Notes: generated by a model from the sequence alone, not told the origin. DNA of 64,000 bases from G963663315 sp963663315 (GCA_963663315.1 OY760176.1:1364001-1428000), one strand, 5' to 3'. Positions 27,001-37,002 are shown, counted from the first letter of the stretch. Translations and numbers: made by a program.

Positions 27001-27232
27001 CGTGAGTTCTCCTGGTGTGTTAGTTCTCCAGTCGGAAATAACGTCGCATTATAGGGGAATTCTGATTAATTCGCACAAATCGCCATAATCTGCAACGAAA
27101 TACCAACGGTGATTTCTTCCCATGCGCCAGACCACTCTATATTGTTGCTGACATTATTTGTTGGGTTGGTTGGCTCGCTTGCTGCCGTCTGTGGTAAAGT
27201 GCATTGTTTGGCTGGAGCTTTACGGAAGCAAA

Positions 27233-27721
27233 ATGGCGGACTGGGTCGACAAAGATGGCTACAGGAAGAATGTAGGCATCATCGTTTGTAATCACGACCA
27301 GCAGGTCTTGTGGGCAAGGCGCACCCGACACGACGGCTGGCAATTTCCACAGGGAGGGATTGAGCCTGAGGAATCTCCGCGTGAAGCGGCATTTCGGGAA
27401 CTCTACGAAGAAATCGGTCTTGCCCGAAAGGATGTAAAGTTGTTGGGCAATACTGGAAGCTGGTTGCGGTATGATGTGCCGTATGCAATCAGGTCTCGCC
27501 GTTATTTACAGCCCCGACAATTCCGCGGACAGAAACAAAGATGGTTCCTGTTTCAATTGATTGCCCAGGAATCCCGGGTTCGTCTGGATATCTCTGAAAA
27601 GCCGGAGTTTGATTGCTGGGAATGGGTCGATTACTGGCAGCCGTTGAATCAAATCGTCGAATTCAAGAAACAGGTCTACAAAAAGGCGCTGACTGAACTG
27701 GAACCACTGTTAAATCGGTAG
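27233..27721 (+). CDS. rppH: RNA pyrophosphohydrolase
   Basis: A 162-residue Nudix enzyme that removes pyrophosphate from mRNA 5' ends and so starts decay. The Nudix box spans residues 41-63 (GGIEPEE... REAAFRELYEEIGL pattern complete); TRHDGWQFPQ precedes it. Start at the ATG giving MADWVDKDGYRKNVG; the frame extends upstream without homology. The stop codon TAG is part of a GTAGGGACAACCCCC sequence matching the REP family. Confidence 0.93.
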   Translation: MADWVDKDGYRKNVGIIVCNHDQQVLWARRTRHDGWQFPQGGIEPEESPREAAFRELYEEIGLARKDVKLLGNTGSWLRYDVPYAIRSRRYLQPRQFRGQKQRWFLFQLIAQESRVRLDISEKPEFDCWEWVDYWQPLNQIVEFKKQVYKKALTELEPLLNR

Positions 27722-27742
27722 GGACAACCCCCTTCAAATCGG

Positions 27743-29125
27743 TTACTCACCTGCTACCGTCAGATTCTCGATCAGGATTGATCCTGCCCTGATGTTTTTT
27801 CGTTGATCGACATCCGAACCGACTGCGGCAATTGCCTTGAACATCTCTTTCAGGTTTCCGGCAATCGTGAACTCCTGTACGGGGTACTGGATTTCCCCAT
27901 TCTCTACCCAGAAACCAAATGCACCCCGTGAATAATCACCGGTTACGGTGTTTACGCCAAAACCGATGAGTTCGCTTATAACAATCCCCCGGCCCATATC
28001 CCTGATCATCTGTTCCAGAGTACCGGGGGCGCCGGAGTCATCTGCATAAGTGCTGTCGAGTGTCAAATTATGTACACCCCCGGCATTACCCGTGGTTTGC
28101 ATACCCAGCTTTCTGGCAGAATAACTGTTCAGAAGGTAGCTTTCGAGTACACCATCACAAACAATCCGGTTCGGTCGTGTTGCCACCCCTTCGTTATCGA
28201 ATACTGCACTGCCCATCGCTCTTGGCAGACGCGGCTGCTCATAAATATTTGTGCCATGCGGAAAAATACACTGGCCTTTATGATCCAGCAGAAAGCTTGC
28301 CTTTCGATACAGGCTCGAGCCGCTGATGGCAGAAGCCAGGTGAGAAATCAGACTGGACGAAACCCCGGAATCGTAAATAACCGGATATTCTCCAGTCTTT
28401 ACCTTTCGTGCACCGAGCCTTCGAACGGTTCTTCTGGTCGCCTCCAGTCCGATTTCGTCAGAGGGAATCAGATCATCTGCATGCCGCTTGCAGTCATACC
28501 AGTAATCCCGATGCATATCTTCACCCGCTCCGGCAATCATCGAACAACCGATGCTGTGCCGACTTCCTCGCGACAGCCCAAAAAATCCATGAGAATTTGC
28601 CAGCATGCTGACCCCGTCGTGACTGGACAGGGTCGCGCCTTCGGTATTGGTGATCCGGGAATCGCTGTCCATGGCAACGGTTTCACAGTTTGTCGCAACT
28701 TCGATCATCTGATCAACCGGGATCGACCATGGGCGGTTCAAGTCGAGGTCAGGAAATTCCGTAGCTAGATATTCAATATCCGCTAATCCGTTAAACGGAT
28801 CCTCTTCCGTATATCTGGCAATATTACAAGCTGAATTGATACAGGACCGGATCGCTTCACTCGAAAAATCGGTGGACGAGGCGCTTCCGCTGCGATGACC
28901 AAAATACACCGTCACCCCAATATTTTTATCGCGGTTGTGCTCAACCGTTTCGACTTCACGGCGCCGCACGGTCACTGACCTGCCCTGCTCCTGGGCAATC
29001 GACACGTCGGCCCAGTCCGTGCCCTGCTGTTTTGCCAACTCCAGTGCACTGGACGCGACCCCAATCAGACTTTGCTCTATGTCGGACTGCACGTCAGGGC
29101 GCCATATTTGATTTGACCGGACCAT
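27743..29125 (-). CDS. pmbA: Metalloprotease subunit PmbA/TldE
   Basis: A 460-residue subunit of the TldD/TldE heterodimeric protease that trims unfolded peptides and modified peptide antibiotics. It lacks the HExxH motif, as TldE should, and shows the family pattern RRREVETVEHNRDKNIGVTV and the late GAFGFWVENGEIQYPV end. Its start overlaps the tldD stop by one base, so both are made together. Confidence 0.93.
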   Translation of the reverse strand: MVRSNQIWRPDVQSDIEQSLIGVASSALELAKQQGTDWADVSIAQEQGRSVTVRRREVETVEHNRDKNIGVTVYFGHRSGSASSTDFSSEAIRSCINSACNIARYTEEDPFNGLADIEYLATEFPDLDLNRPWSIPVDQMIEVATNCETVAMDSDSRITNTEGATLSSHDGVSMLANSHGFFGLSRGSRHSIGCSMIAGAGEDMHRDYWYDCKRHADDLIPSDEIGLEATRRTVRRLGARKVKTGEYPVIYDSGVSSSLISHLASAISGSSLYRKASFLLDHKGQCIFPHGTNIYEQPRLPRAMGSAVFDNEGVATRPNRIVCDGVLESYLLNSYSARKLGMQTTGNAGGVHNLTLDSTYADDSGAPGTLEQMIRDMGRGIVISELIGFGVNTVTGDYSRGAFGFWVENGEIQYPVQEFTIAGNLKEMFKAIAAVGSDVDQRKNIRAGSILIENLTVAGE

Positions 29126-30573
29126 CAGACTGACACTCCGCCCACTGTAAGCCGGTCAATACGCATGGTAGGCTGGCCCACACCGACGGGTACGCTCTGC
29201 CCCTCTTTTCCACAAACCCCCACCCCGGAGTCCAGCGCCATATCATTACCGACCATGGACACCCGGGTCAGTACTTCGGGGCCATTGCCGATCAGAGTTG
29301 CACCCTTGACCGGATAAGTGACCTTGCCTTTTTCGATCATGTAGGCTTCAGAAGCGCTGAAGACGAATTTTCCGGAAGTAATATCTACCTGCCCGCCCCC
29401 GAAATTTACGGCGTACAGCCCCTTATCCACCGAGGCAATAATCTCTTCAGGGTCATGATTCCCGGCATGCATATAGGTATTGGTCATTCTCGGCATCGGC
29501 AAATGTGCATAGGATTCCCTGCGACCATTACCGGTTGGCGCCATGCCCATCAGACGTGCGTTCAGATTATCCTGCATGTAGCCGGTCAGAATTCCATTTT
29601 CAATCAGTACCGTATCCTGGCCAGGCGTTCCCTCATCATCAACCGACAACGACCCGCGACGATTTTCAATGGTGCCGTCATCAACCACGGTACACAATTC
29701 GGAAGCCACCTTTTCTCCGATCCTGCCGCTGAAGGCAGAAGTCCCCTTGCGATTGAAATCTCCTTCCAGCCCATGTCCAATCGCTTCATGCAACAGTATC
29801 CCCGGCCAGCCCGGACCGAGCACGACCACCATTTCTCCTGCCGGGGCTTCCCTCGACTCCAGGGAGACCAGCGCCTGACGAACCGCCTCTTCTGCATATC
29901 CGTGCGCACGATTGTTTTCTGTGAAATATCCGTAGTCATAGCGTCCGCCGCCGCCGCCGGAGCCCTGTTCCAGCCTGCCGTTATGCTCAACAATGACGTG
30001 AACATTCATACGCACCAGCGGACGGACATCTGCAGCCAGCAGGCCGTCAGAGCGGACTACCATCACCACGTCGTGTAAACCTGCCAGACTGACCATTACC
30101 TGTGTGATTCGACTATCGATTGCCCTTGCTGTTTGCTCTACTTCCTTTAACAACGCAACCTTGTCTTCATCGCGCATCGAATCGGACGGATTGAATGGCT
30201 GATACAACCGGGTGAGCGCTGGATCGTGGGGCCGGATTTTTATCACATTCTCGTTATTGCCACTCCTGGCAATGGCCTTTGCCGTATCCGCCGCACTGGT
30301 TAACGCTGGCAGGATGATTTCATCGGAGTAGGCAAATCCTGTTTTCTCCCCACTGACCGCACGAATTCCTACCCCCTGATCAATGCTGTAGCTTCCCGAC
30401 TTGACTGTTCCTTCGTCCAGCGACCATGATTCCCGGCGGGAATGCTGGAAATAAAGATCCGCATAGTCGATCTTCGGCCCCATCACCTGATTTATGGTTC
30501 GGGTCAGGTCGTGGTCACCCAACCCTGTGGGTTCGAGCAATAACTGCATTGCAGTTTGAATTTGGTCAGACAT
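29125..30573 (-). CDS. tldD: Metalloprotease subunit TldD
   Basis: A 482-residue catalytic partner of PmbA. The zinc motif HEAIGH is at 262-267, followed by GLEGDF. RESWSLDEGTVKSGSYS near the N-terminus and YAVNFGGGQVD are conserved. Directly upstream of pmbA; the two usually lie apart in E. coli but together in many other bacteria. The nitrilase gene 26 bases upstream probably belongs to the same transcript. Confidence 0.94.
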   Translation of the reverse strand: MSDQIQTAMQLLLEPTGLGDHDLTRTINQVMGPKIDYADLYFQHSRRESWSLDEGTVKSGSYSIDQGVGIRAVSGEKTGFAYSDEIILPALTSAADTAKAIARSGNNENVIKIRPHDPALTRLYQPFNPSDSMRDEDKVALLKEVEQTARAIDSRITQVMVSLAGLHDVVMVVRSDGLLAADVRPLVRMNVHVIVEHNGRLEQGSGGGGGRYDYGYFTENNRAHGYAEEAVRQALVSLESREAPAGEMVVVLGPGWPGILLHEAIGHGLEGDFNRKGTSAFSGRIGEKVASELCTVVDDGTIENRRGSLSVDDEGTPGQDTVLIENGILTGYMQDNLNARLMGMAPTGNGRRESYAHLPMPRMTNTYMHAGNHDPEEIIASVDKGLYAVNFGGGQVDITSGKFVFSASEAYMIEKGKVTYPVKGATLIGNGPEVLTRVSMVGNDMALDSGVGVCGKEGQSVPVGVGQPTMRIDRLTVGGVSV

Positions 30574-30599
30574 TGATTCAGGTCAGTATTGGATTAAAA

Positions 30600-31439
30600 T
30601 TAAAACAGGTCGAAACGACAATGCGCAAGCGAAGGCAGTTGTTGGCGAATGCGACGCAATTGTTCTCGATCAATCTTGCAGTGGACACTGCCCCAACCGG
30701 TTTTCAGTTCAGCGGCAATGTTTCCCCATGGGTCAATGATAACAGTATGGCCCCAGGTTTTGCGTTTTTTGTTGTGTTGCCCAAATTGTGCCGGCGCCAC
30801 CACATAACAACTGTTTTCTATCGCTCTTGCTCTTAATAATGGCATCCAGTGATCCTTTCCGGTGGTATAGGCGAAGGCGGAAGGCACCACCAGAATTTCG
30901 GCGCCCCTTTGCACAAGCTGGCGATATAACTCCGGAAATCGAAGATCATAACAAACCGACAAACCGATTTTACCTGCGGGCGTATCGACCACCTCGATTC
31001 GGCTACCCGGCAAGGTATAATCAGATTCGTGATAACGCTCACCACTGGCCAGAGACACATCAAACAGAAAAATCTTGTCGTAACGGGCCACTCGTTCTCC
31101 ATGATTGTCGTAGACCAGTAGCGAGTTGGTTATCTTTTCAGGATCAGTGGAGCGCATTGGCACGCTTCCTCCCAGAATCCAGACATTATTCTCGTGCGCG
31201 GTTCGGGACAGAAATTCCTGTATTTTCCCTTCGCCATCCGTCTCGGCACATTGCAGTAACCGGGGAATGCCGGACGGCATCAGGCCGAAGCACTCCGGCA
31301 ATACGACCACCTGGTTTCCTGCTTCATCCTGCTGCCTGTCATCAGGATGACAGGCACGGACAATATGTTCCGTAAGCGCCGTCAGATTACGGTCGATGTC
31401 GTCGCCGGAATTGGTCTGGATTGCAATTATAGTGCCCAT
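30600..31439 (-). CDS. Carbon-nitrogen hydrolase (nitrilase superfamily, Nit-type)
   Basis: A 279-residue hydrolase with the Glu-Lys-Cys triad visible: E49 in VVLPECFG, K122 in ARYDKIFLFD and C163 in GLSVCYDLRFPEL. These features match the Nit1/YafV-like amidase branch adjacent to deaminated-glutathione amidase. Its position before tldD-pmbA is common in gammaproteobacteria. Substrate inferred only. Confidence 0.88.
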   Translation of the reverse strand: MGTIIAIQTNSGDDIDRNLTALTEHIVRACHPDDRQQDEAGNQVVVLPECFGLMPSGIPRLLQCAETDGEGKIQEFLSRTAHENNVWILGGSVPMRSTDPEKITNSLLVYDNHGERVARYDKIFLFDVSLASGERYHESDYTLPGSRIEVVDTPAGKIGLSVCYDLRFPELYRQLVQRGAEILVVPSAFAYTTGKDHWMPLLRARAIENSCYVVAPAQFGQHNKKRKTWGHTVIIDPWGNIAAELKTGWGSVHCKIDREQLRRIRQQLPSLAHCRFDLF

Positions 31440-31472
31440 TGCCGCATCCGACCGGGCAGTCAGGCCCTGATG

Positions 31473-31988
31473 TCACAAAACGTAGAATAAATGATTGCCG
31501 ACCCTGGCGACCCGTTTATCTTCTGATGCCCAGTAGGGCTGCACTGTCGAGGCATGATAATGGGTGGCGTTACCGACCTCTGTCACCTTCTCGCTATCGA
31601 GAAATGACCGGGCCAGTGTCAGTGACTGTTGCCATGCTTCCTGATCAGCGGCAGAGTGATATTTTGAAGCGGCATGAGTCCAACTGAATTGTTTCCTTTG
31701 CCACACGACCTCACAGACCGTGTCAGGATAGTCTTCGCTGTTTACCCTGTTCATGGTTACTGCAGCGATTGCCACCTGCCCTTTTCTACCCTCGCCACGA
31801 CCTTCGTGGTAGATATTCAATGCCATACAACCCAGTTCCTGGCCTGGAGTCACGTTGGAATAATCGAAATTTTGACCAGGATTGGTGTGGTTGGCGTAGC
31901 TGACGGTGGTTAACAGGATGCCGGATACCAGCCCCGATACCACAACGATTTTCACGCAAATCTTCCCAGCAATACTTTTGATGTTCAT
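31473..31988 (-). CDS. Exported cell-wall hydrolase, SleB-like
   Basis: About 171 residues: a signal/anchor helix (residues 8-30, CVKIVVVSGLVSGILLTTVSYA) and then a Hydrolase_2 domain with ALNIYHEGRGE (catalytic glutamate), GQVAIAAVTMNRV and THYHA. These proteins cleave peptidoglycan by lytic transglycosylation. An ATG at 31997 three codons upstream is equally possible. Divided from prfC by a 114-base AT-rich promoter region. Confidence 0.85.
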   Translation of the reverse strand: MNIKSIAGKICVKIVVVSGLVSGILLTTVSYANHTNPGQNFDYSNVTPGQELGCMALNIYHEGRGEGRKGQVAIAAVTMNRVNSEDYPDTVCEVVWQRKQFSWTHAASKYHSAADQEAWQQSLTLARSFLDSEKVTEVGNATHYHASTVQPYWASEDKRVARVGNHLFYVL

Positions 31989-32102
31989 AACCGCCACTGT
32001 TCGCTTTAAAAACCATTAATTCAACCATAAGTTTACCCTATTTTTTACATAACTATACAATTAATTCACAATAATTCCGGTTTTTTGTTGCAGCGGACTC
32101 AT

Positions 32103-33683
32103 TCATACCTCTCTTGTAGTGCGGAACTCAACATCAGGCCAGCGTTTGATTACGAGTTGCAGATTGGCTCGATTGGGGGCAATATAGGCTAACGTATCCT
32201 GTCCATCCAGCGCCAGATTCTGCTCGTTGCGGCGCATGAACTCGGCTTCATCCGAAGGGTTTGTGAATTTGACCCAGCGCGCAGTGGATACCGGCACCGC
32301 TTCAAACATGCAGTCCACACCGTATTCTGTCTGGAGACGATGGGCCACCACATCAAACTGCAGAATCCCCACTGCGCCGAGAATCAGGTCATTGTTAGCC
32401 AATGGTGAAAATATCTGGGTGGCGCCTTCTTCGCTGAGTTGGATCAGTCCCTTTTGTAACGCCTTGGCGCGCAATGGGTCCTTCAGACGAACCCTCCTGA
32501 ACAATTCGGGAGCAAAATTGGGGATCCCGGTAAATTTCAGGGCTTCCCCCTGTGTGAAGGTGTCGCCAATCCGGATTCTGCCGTGATTGTGCAACCCCAG
32601 AATATCTCCGGCAAAAGCGTCTTCTGTCTGTTCGCGTCTGGCCGCCATGAAAGTATGTGCATTATGCACAGTCATGAATCTTTCTGCCCGCACATGGCGA
32701 ATTTTCATGCCCTTTCTGAATTCGCCGGAAGTGATACGTAAAAAAGCGACCCGATCATGGTGTGCCGGGTCCATGTTGGCCTGAATCTTGAAAACAAATC
32801 CGGTGAATTTTTCTTCCCCTGCCTCGACCATCCGGGTTTCAGTTGCCCGCGACCGGGGGCCAGGCGCACAATCCACGAAATTGTCCATCAGTTCATCTGT
32901 GCCCTGACGATTCAACGCAGAGCCGAAAAAAACCGGAGTGAGTTCCCCGCGACGATAAGCGGAAATGTCAAATTCATGACTTGCGCCCCTGACCAGATCC
33001 ACTTCTTCACGCAGCGCTTCAGCCAGACTGCCAATCTTTTCATCCAGCGCCGGATGATCCAGCCCCTGGATGAATTCATCCTGTTCGAAGCCTCCACGTC
33101 CCTTGAAGAAATGAACAACGTCATCATACAAACGATAAACCCCGACAAACAGCTTTCCAGAGCCGATAGGCCAGGTCAACGGCGCACATTTGATTTTCAG
33201 AATCCGTTCAACTTCATCCATCACATCGATCGGGTCACGCCCCTCCCGGTCCATCTTGTTGACAAAGGTCATGATCGGCGTATCGCGCAGGCGGCAGACT
33301 TCCATCAGCTTGACTGTCCTCTCTTCCACTCCTTTGGCGATGTCGATCACCATCAGCGCTGAATCAACCGCAGTCAGGGTACGATAAGTATCTTCGGAAA
33401 AATCCGCATGACCGGGGGTATCAAGCAAATTCACGATACGATCCTTGTAGGAAAACTGCATCACGGAAGAAGTCACCGAAATGCCCCTCTGCTTTTCCAG
33501 TTCCATCCAGTCCGACGTAGCATAGCGATTGCTTTTGCGTGCCTTGACTGTACCGGCAAGCTGGATTGCTCCTCCGTATTGCAGGAAGCGTTCAGTCAGT
33601 GTCGTCTTTCCGGCATCAGGGTGCGAGATGATTGCGAATGTCCTTCGCCTGTTGATTTGATTGGCAAGATTTTCATTGCTCAT
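32103..33683 (-). CDS. prfC: Peptide chain release factor 3
   Basis: A 526-residue translational GTPase that recycles RF1/RF2. G motifs: SHPDAGKTTLTE, RGISV, DTPGHADFSEDTYRTL, NKMDREGRDP. The start ATG at 33683 gives MSNENLANQINRRRTFAIISHPD; the frame extends 31 codons further into a REP element, which is not native coding sequence. Confidence 0.95.
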   Translation of the reverse strand: MSNENLANQINRRRTFAIISHPDAGKTTLTERFLQYGGAIQLAGTVKARKSNRYATSDWMELEKQRGISVTSSVMQFSYKDRIVNLLDTPGHADFSEDTYRTLTAVDSALMVIDIAKGVEERTVKLMEVCRLRDTPIMTFVNKMDREGRDPIDVMDEVERILKIKCAPLTWPIGSGKLFVGVYRLYDDVVHFFKGRGGFEQDEFIQGLDHPALDEKIGSLAEALREEVDLVRGASHEFDISAYRRGELTPVFFGSALNRQGTDELMDNFVDCAPGPRSRATETRMVEAGEEKFTGFVFKIQANMDPAHHDRVAFLRITSGEFRKGMKIRHVRAERFMTVHNAHTFMAARREQTEDAFAGDILGLHNHGRIRIGDTFTQGEALKFTGIPNFAPELFRRVRLKDPLRAKALQKGLIQLSEEGATQIFSPLANNDLILGAVGILQFDVVAHRLQTEYGVDCMFEAVPVSTARWVKFTNPSDEAEFMRRNEQNLALDGQDTLAYIAPNRANLQLVIKRWPDVEFRTTREV

Positions 33684-33739
33684 TGTCTTTGTCCCCGACT
33701 CCAAAAATATCCCAAACAGGCACGGCAACCGCTCCCATC

Positions 33740-33856
33740 GTAGGGACAACCCCCCGTGGTTGTCCAGAACAGGCACGGCAACCGGTCCCTATCAGCTAAC
33801 ATCGTAGGGACAACCCCCTGTGGTTGTCCCGGGCAGGCACGGTGGCCTGCCCCTAC
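33740..33856. repeat. REP/BIME-like pair between prfC and uup
   Basis: Two GTAGGGACAACC starts (33740 and 33804), each followed by a hairpin with GGTTGTCC; the pair ends in a GGGCAGGC/GCCTGCCC hairpin and CCCTAC at 33856. The divergent genes' promoters must lie around or within it. Confidence 0.8.
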
Positions 33857-33926
33857 AAAGTGCGGTATTGTACAGTCTGATTGAGGGTAAATCGCGTTAA
33901 AATACGCTGCCTTCCAGATAGCGCCG

Positions 33927-35810
33927 ATGTCTTTACTCACCATATCCAATTTATCCATCGCCTTTGGCCATCACAAACTGCTGGATAATGCCAACCTGTC
34001 TCTGGACAAGAAGCAGAGGGTCGGGCTGATTGGAAGAAACGGTGAAGGTAAATCGACGTTGCTTGCTATCCTGGACCAGAAAATCACCGCTGACGAAGGT
34101 GATTTGAGAGCAAGGCCCGGTCTGAAAATCGCCCTTCTGGACCAAACTCCTGATCCGGTTGAAAATGAATCCGTGTTTGACCTGGTTGCCAGGGGACTCG
34201 GCGATACAGGTCAGGTGTTGGCTGAACACCATCAGGTTTCGACCATGGCCGCGATTGACAATGTTCAACTGAAGCGGCTGGATGAACTGCAACAAAAACT
34301 CGACAACAGTGATGGCTGGAATGCGCATGCCCGGATAAACAAGACGCTCAGCCGGCTGAATCTGAATGCGGATGACAGGGTGCCTGCATTATCCGGTGGA
34401 TGGCAACGCAGAGCCGCTCTGGCCCAGGCGCTGGTCTGCAATCCCGACCTCCTGTTACTGGATGAACCGACCAATCATCTCGATACCGACGCCATTGTCT
34501 GGCTGGAGCGTCAACTCCTCAAATTCAAGGGCGCTATTTTGTTTGTCACGCACGACCGTGAATTTTTACAGAATGTCTGTACCGATATCCTCGAACTTGA
34601 TCGCGGGAAACTGGTCAACTGGCCCGGCAGCTATAGTGATTATCTGTCCCGGAAAGCGGCTGCGCTTGAACAGGAGCGCAGGCAAAATGCGGTCTTTGAC
34701 AAGAAACTTGCCAAGGAAGAAGCCTGGATCCGGCAGGGAATCAAGGCCAGGCGGACACGTAATGAAGGCAGGGCCAGAGCGCTGCAAATTATGCGCACAG
34801 AGCAGGCCCGCAGAAGGAACAAGCCATCGAATGCACGTCTGGAAATAAACAAGGGATCCAAAAGCGGGAAAGTCGTCATTGAAGCAGAAAATATCAACTT
34901 CAAAATCAACCAGCAGATTATCGTCAGGGATTTTTCGACCCGCATCATACGCGGTGACCGAATAGGATTGATCGGGCCGAATGGTATTGGAAAAACGACA
35001 TTGTTGAAAATCCTGCTGAAAGAAATCGAACCTCAAACCGGTTCGGTCGAACACGGCTCCCATCTGAAGGTGGCCAGCTTCGATCAATCACGGGCACAAC
35101 TGGACATTGAGAAAACCATTGTTGATATGATCGGTCAAGGCCGGGAGCAAATCAGCATTAACGGCAAGGATAAACATGTGATCAGTTATCTGGCGGATTT
35201 CCTGTTCGCGCCCGGCAGGGCCCGTTCACCGATAAAATCGTTATCCGGGGGTGAGCGTGCGAGAGTGCTGCTTGCCATGCTTTTCAGTAAGCCTGTCAAT
35301 TTTCTGCTCATGGATGAGCCAACGAACGACCTTGATATTGAGACCCTGGAATTGCTTGAAGAACAGCTTCTTCAATTCAAGGGCACGTTGTTGATGGTCT
35401 CGCATGATCGCAGGTTTCTCGACAACGTGGTTACCAGCACCCTGTCCTTTGAAGGGATGGGCAGGATCAACGATAATGTGGGCGGCTATTCAGACTGGCT
35501 GCAACATGGCAGTAAAGCCAGACCCCGACAAACGCCTGAAAAGACTGTAAAACCTGTGTCCGGGAAACCGGACCGGAAAATCGCCGGGAAACAGAAAAAA
35601 CCCGGGTTTAACGAGCAACGCGAACTGTCGGCGCTGACGGCAAAAATCGAGCACCTGGAAAACCATCAGAACAGCCTGACCCGAACCATCTCGGAACCGG
35701 ACTTCTATAGTCGGTCACGGAATGATATCAATGCCGCCCTTGAGGAAATAAATTCAATAAGCACGCAACTTGAGCAGTGCTATCAACGTTGGGAGGAACT
35801 GGATTCCTGA
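33927..35810 (+). CDS. uup: ABC-F ATPase Uup
   Basis: A 627-residue soluble twin-ATPase with no membrane part. First cassette: GRNGEGKST (36-44), LSGGWQRRAAL, LLLDEPTNHLD; second: GPNGIGKTT, LSGGERARVLL, LLMDEPTNDLD. A positively charged linker (RRTRNEGRARAL) sits between, and a C-terminal coiled coil (about 560-627) marks the Uup branch, which binds DNA or ribosomes. Ends one base from the convergent pgeF. Confidence 0.92.
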   Translation: MSLLTISNLSIAFGHHKLLDNANLSLDKKQRVGLIGRNGEGKSTLLAILDQKITADEGDLRARPGLKIALLDQTPDPVENESVFDLVARGLGDTGQVLAEHHQVSTMAAIDNVQLKRLDELQQKLDNSDGWNAHARINKTLSRLNLNADDRVPALSGGWQRRAALAQALVCNPDLLLLDEPTNHLDTDAIVWLERQLLKFKGAILFVTHDREFLQNVCTDILELDRGKLVNWPGSYSDYLSRKAAALEQERRQNAVFDKKLAKEEAWIRQGIKARRTRNEGRARALQIMRTEQARRRNKPSNARLEINKGSKSGKVVIEAENINFKINQQIIVRDFSTRIIRGDRIGLIGPNGIGKTTLLKILLKEIEPQTGSVEHGSHLKVASFDQSRAQLDIEKTIVDMIGQGREQISINGKDKHVISYLADFLFAPGRARSPIKSLSGGERARVLLAMLFSKPVNFLLMDEPTNDLDIETLELLEEQLLQFKGTLLMVSHDRRFLDNVVTSTLSFEGMGRINDNVGGYSDWLQHGSKARPRQTPEKTVKPVSGKPDRKIAGKQKKPGFNEQRELSALTAKIEHLENHQNSLTRTISEPDFYSRSRNDINAALEEINSISTQLEQCYQRWEELDS

Positions 35811-36590
35811 TCATGTTTTCAGGCAAATGGCGCCCACCTGACGACCATAGTGTTTTTTCCCTTTATGACATGCCCGGCGATAGCTGAAAAACTGCCCCTC
35901 ATTGCTGTAGGTATCTTCGGGCATACGATGGATTTTTGCAATTCCCGCTTTTTTCAGTCTTTTCTCGATATATAAAGGCAGGTCGAACATTCGTTTGTGA
36001 TCGGCCTCTGCCGGGCTGAAACAATCCTTGCACTCGGCGCCGGATTGAGTAAACACCTGATCCTGGAATTCGATGCTGACCTCGTAGGATTGAGGTTGAA
36101 TGGCAGGACCGATCACTGCGCTGATATTGTTGATTTTGGCGCCGCGCCCGCACATTACGGCAATGACTGAGTCGGTAATCCCACCAATCGCTCCTTTCCA
36201 CCCTGCATGAGCCGCTCCGATCACCAGGTTTTTTGGATCGACGAACAATACCGGAGCACAATCCGCTCCCAGTATACCCAGAGCCACCCCTCTTTCACAG
36301 GTAACCATCCCGTCCCCCTGCAGGATTTCATCCGGATGCGAATTTTGATCGATCACATGAACGACGGTACTATGAATCTGTCTGAGACTGACCACACTGT
36401 CGCAGTTGAGTGCAGCAGCCACCCTTGTGCGGTTTTCCAGCACATGTTCCAGACGATCACCCGAAAACTGCCCGCAATTCAGGGAATCGAATTGCCCTTG
36501 CGACACCCCGCCCTGGCGAGTGAAAAAACCATGATTGATTTCGGATTGATGACCCAACAACGGGCTTTGCAGAAAAGGCAACGAAGTCAT
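35811..36590 (-). CDS. pgeF: Purine nucleoside phosphorylase / multicopper-like protein PgeF (YfiH)
   Basis: A 259-residue YfiH-family protein that corrects cell-wall precursor errors and acts on adenosine in vitro. Zinc/copper-site residues are in LGADCAPVLFVD and AHAGWKGAIGGI, with GPAIQPQSYEV and the C-terminal ED(T)YSNEGQFFSYRR. The usual TADC is ADC here. Length normal. Confidence 0.92.
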   Translation of the reverse strand: MTSLPFLQSPLLGHQSEINHGFFTRQGGVSQGQFDSLNCGQFSGDRLEHVLENRTRVAAALNCDSVVSLRQIHSTVVHVIDQNSHPDEILQGDGMVTCERGVALGILGADCAPVLFVDPKNLVIGAAHAGWKGAIGGITDSVIAVMCGRGAKINNISAVIGPAIQPQSYEVSIEFQDQVFTQSGAECKDCFSPAEADHKRMFDLPLYIEKRLKKAGIAKIHRMPEDTYSNEGQFFSYRRACHKGKKHYGRQVGAICLKT

Positions 36591-36688
36591 AAGACAAATT
36601 TACCAACAAAACCATACTGAATCCATTGCCAGTTGGTAGCTTGCCCAATCCGGGTCATATATAATCCGCCCCGAACATGACCTGATCC

Positions 36689-36776
36689 GGAGAGTTGGCA
36701 GAGCGGTCGAATGCGGCGGTCTTGAAAACCGTTGACTGTAACAGGTCCGGGGGTTCGAATCCCTCACTCTCCGCCA
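36689..36776 (+). tRNA. tRNA-Ser (anticodon TGA)
   Basis: An 88-base tRNA with the long variable arm typical of serine: acceptor GGAGAGT/ACTCTCC, D arm with GGCAGAGCGGTCGAATGC, anticodon stem CGGT/ACCG around CTTGAAA (anticodon TGA), extra arm TGACTGTAACAGGTCC, T loop TTCGAAT and encoded CCA. A REP array begins directly after it. Confidence 0.96.
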
Positions 36777-36780
36777 TACG

Positions 36781-36986
36781 CCGTGCCTGTCCAAACACGA
36801 CACAACCATCGTAGGAACAGGCCACCGTGCCTGTCCAAACACGACACAACCATCGTAGGGACAGGCCACCGTGCCTGTCCAAACACGCCACAACCATCCG
36901 TAGGGACAGGCCACTGTGCCTGTCCAAACACGCCACAACCATCCGTAGGGACAGGCCACCGTGCCTGTCCGCCCCCGTGCCTGTCC
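36781..36986. repeat. Tandem REP array, four GTAG units of 44-45 bases
   Basis: GTAG starts at 36811, 36855, 36900 and 36945, each followed by the hairpin GGACAGGC / GCCTGTCC (first copy GGAACAGG) and a spacer AAACACGMCACAACCATC; a half unit precedes at 36781 and another GCCTGTCC at 36976-36983 closes it. The period is constant. It lies immediately after the serine tRNA and 17 bases before the DUF429 gene. Confidence 0.9.
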
Positions 36987-37002
36987 GGATAGGACAAACT
37001 CG

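Noticed and set aside
33684..33776. Longer N-terminus for prfC
   Set aside because: The extra codons come from a REP element; RF3 proteins start at the equivalent of 33683.
36781..36986. CRISPR-like array
   Set aside because: The repeats are regular, but the intervening 18-20 bases are also identical, each unit has a GTAG foot and hairpin, and no cas genes are nearby. It is a tandem REP array.
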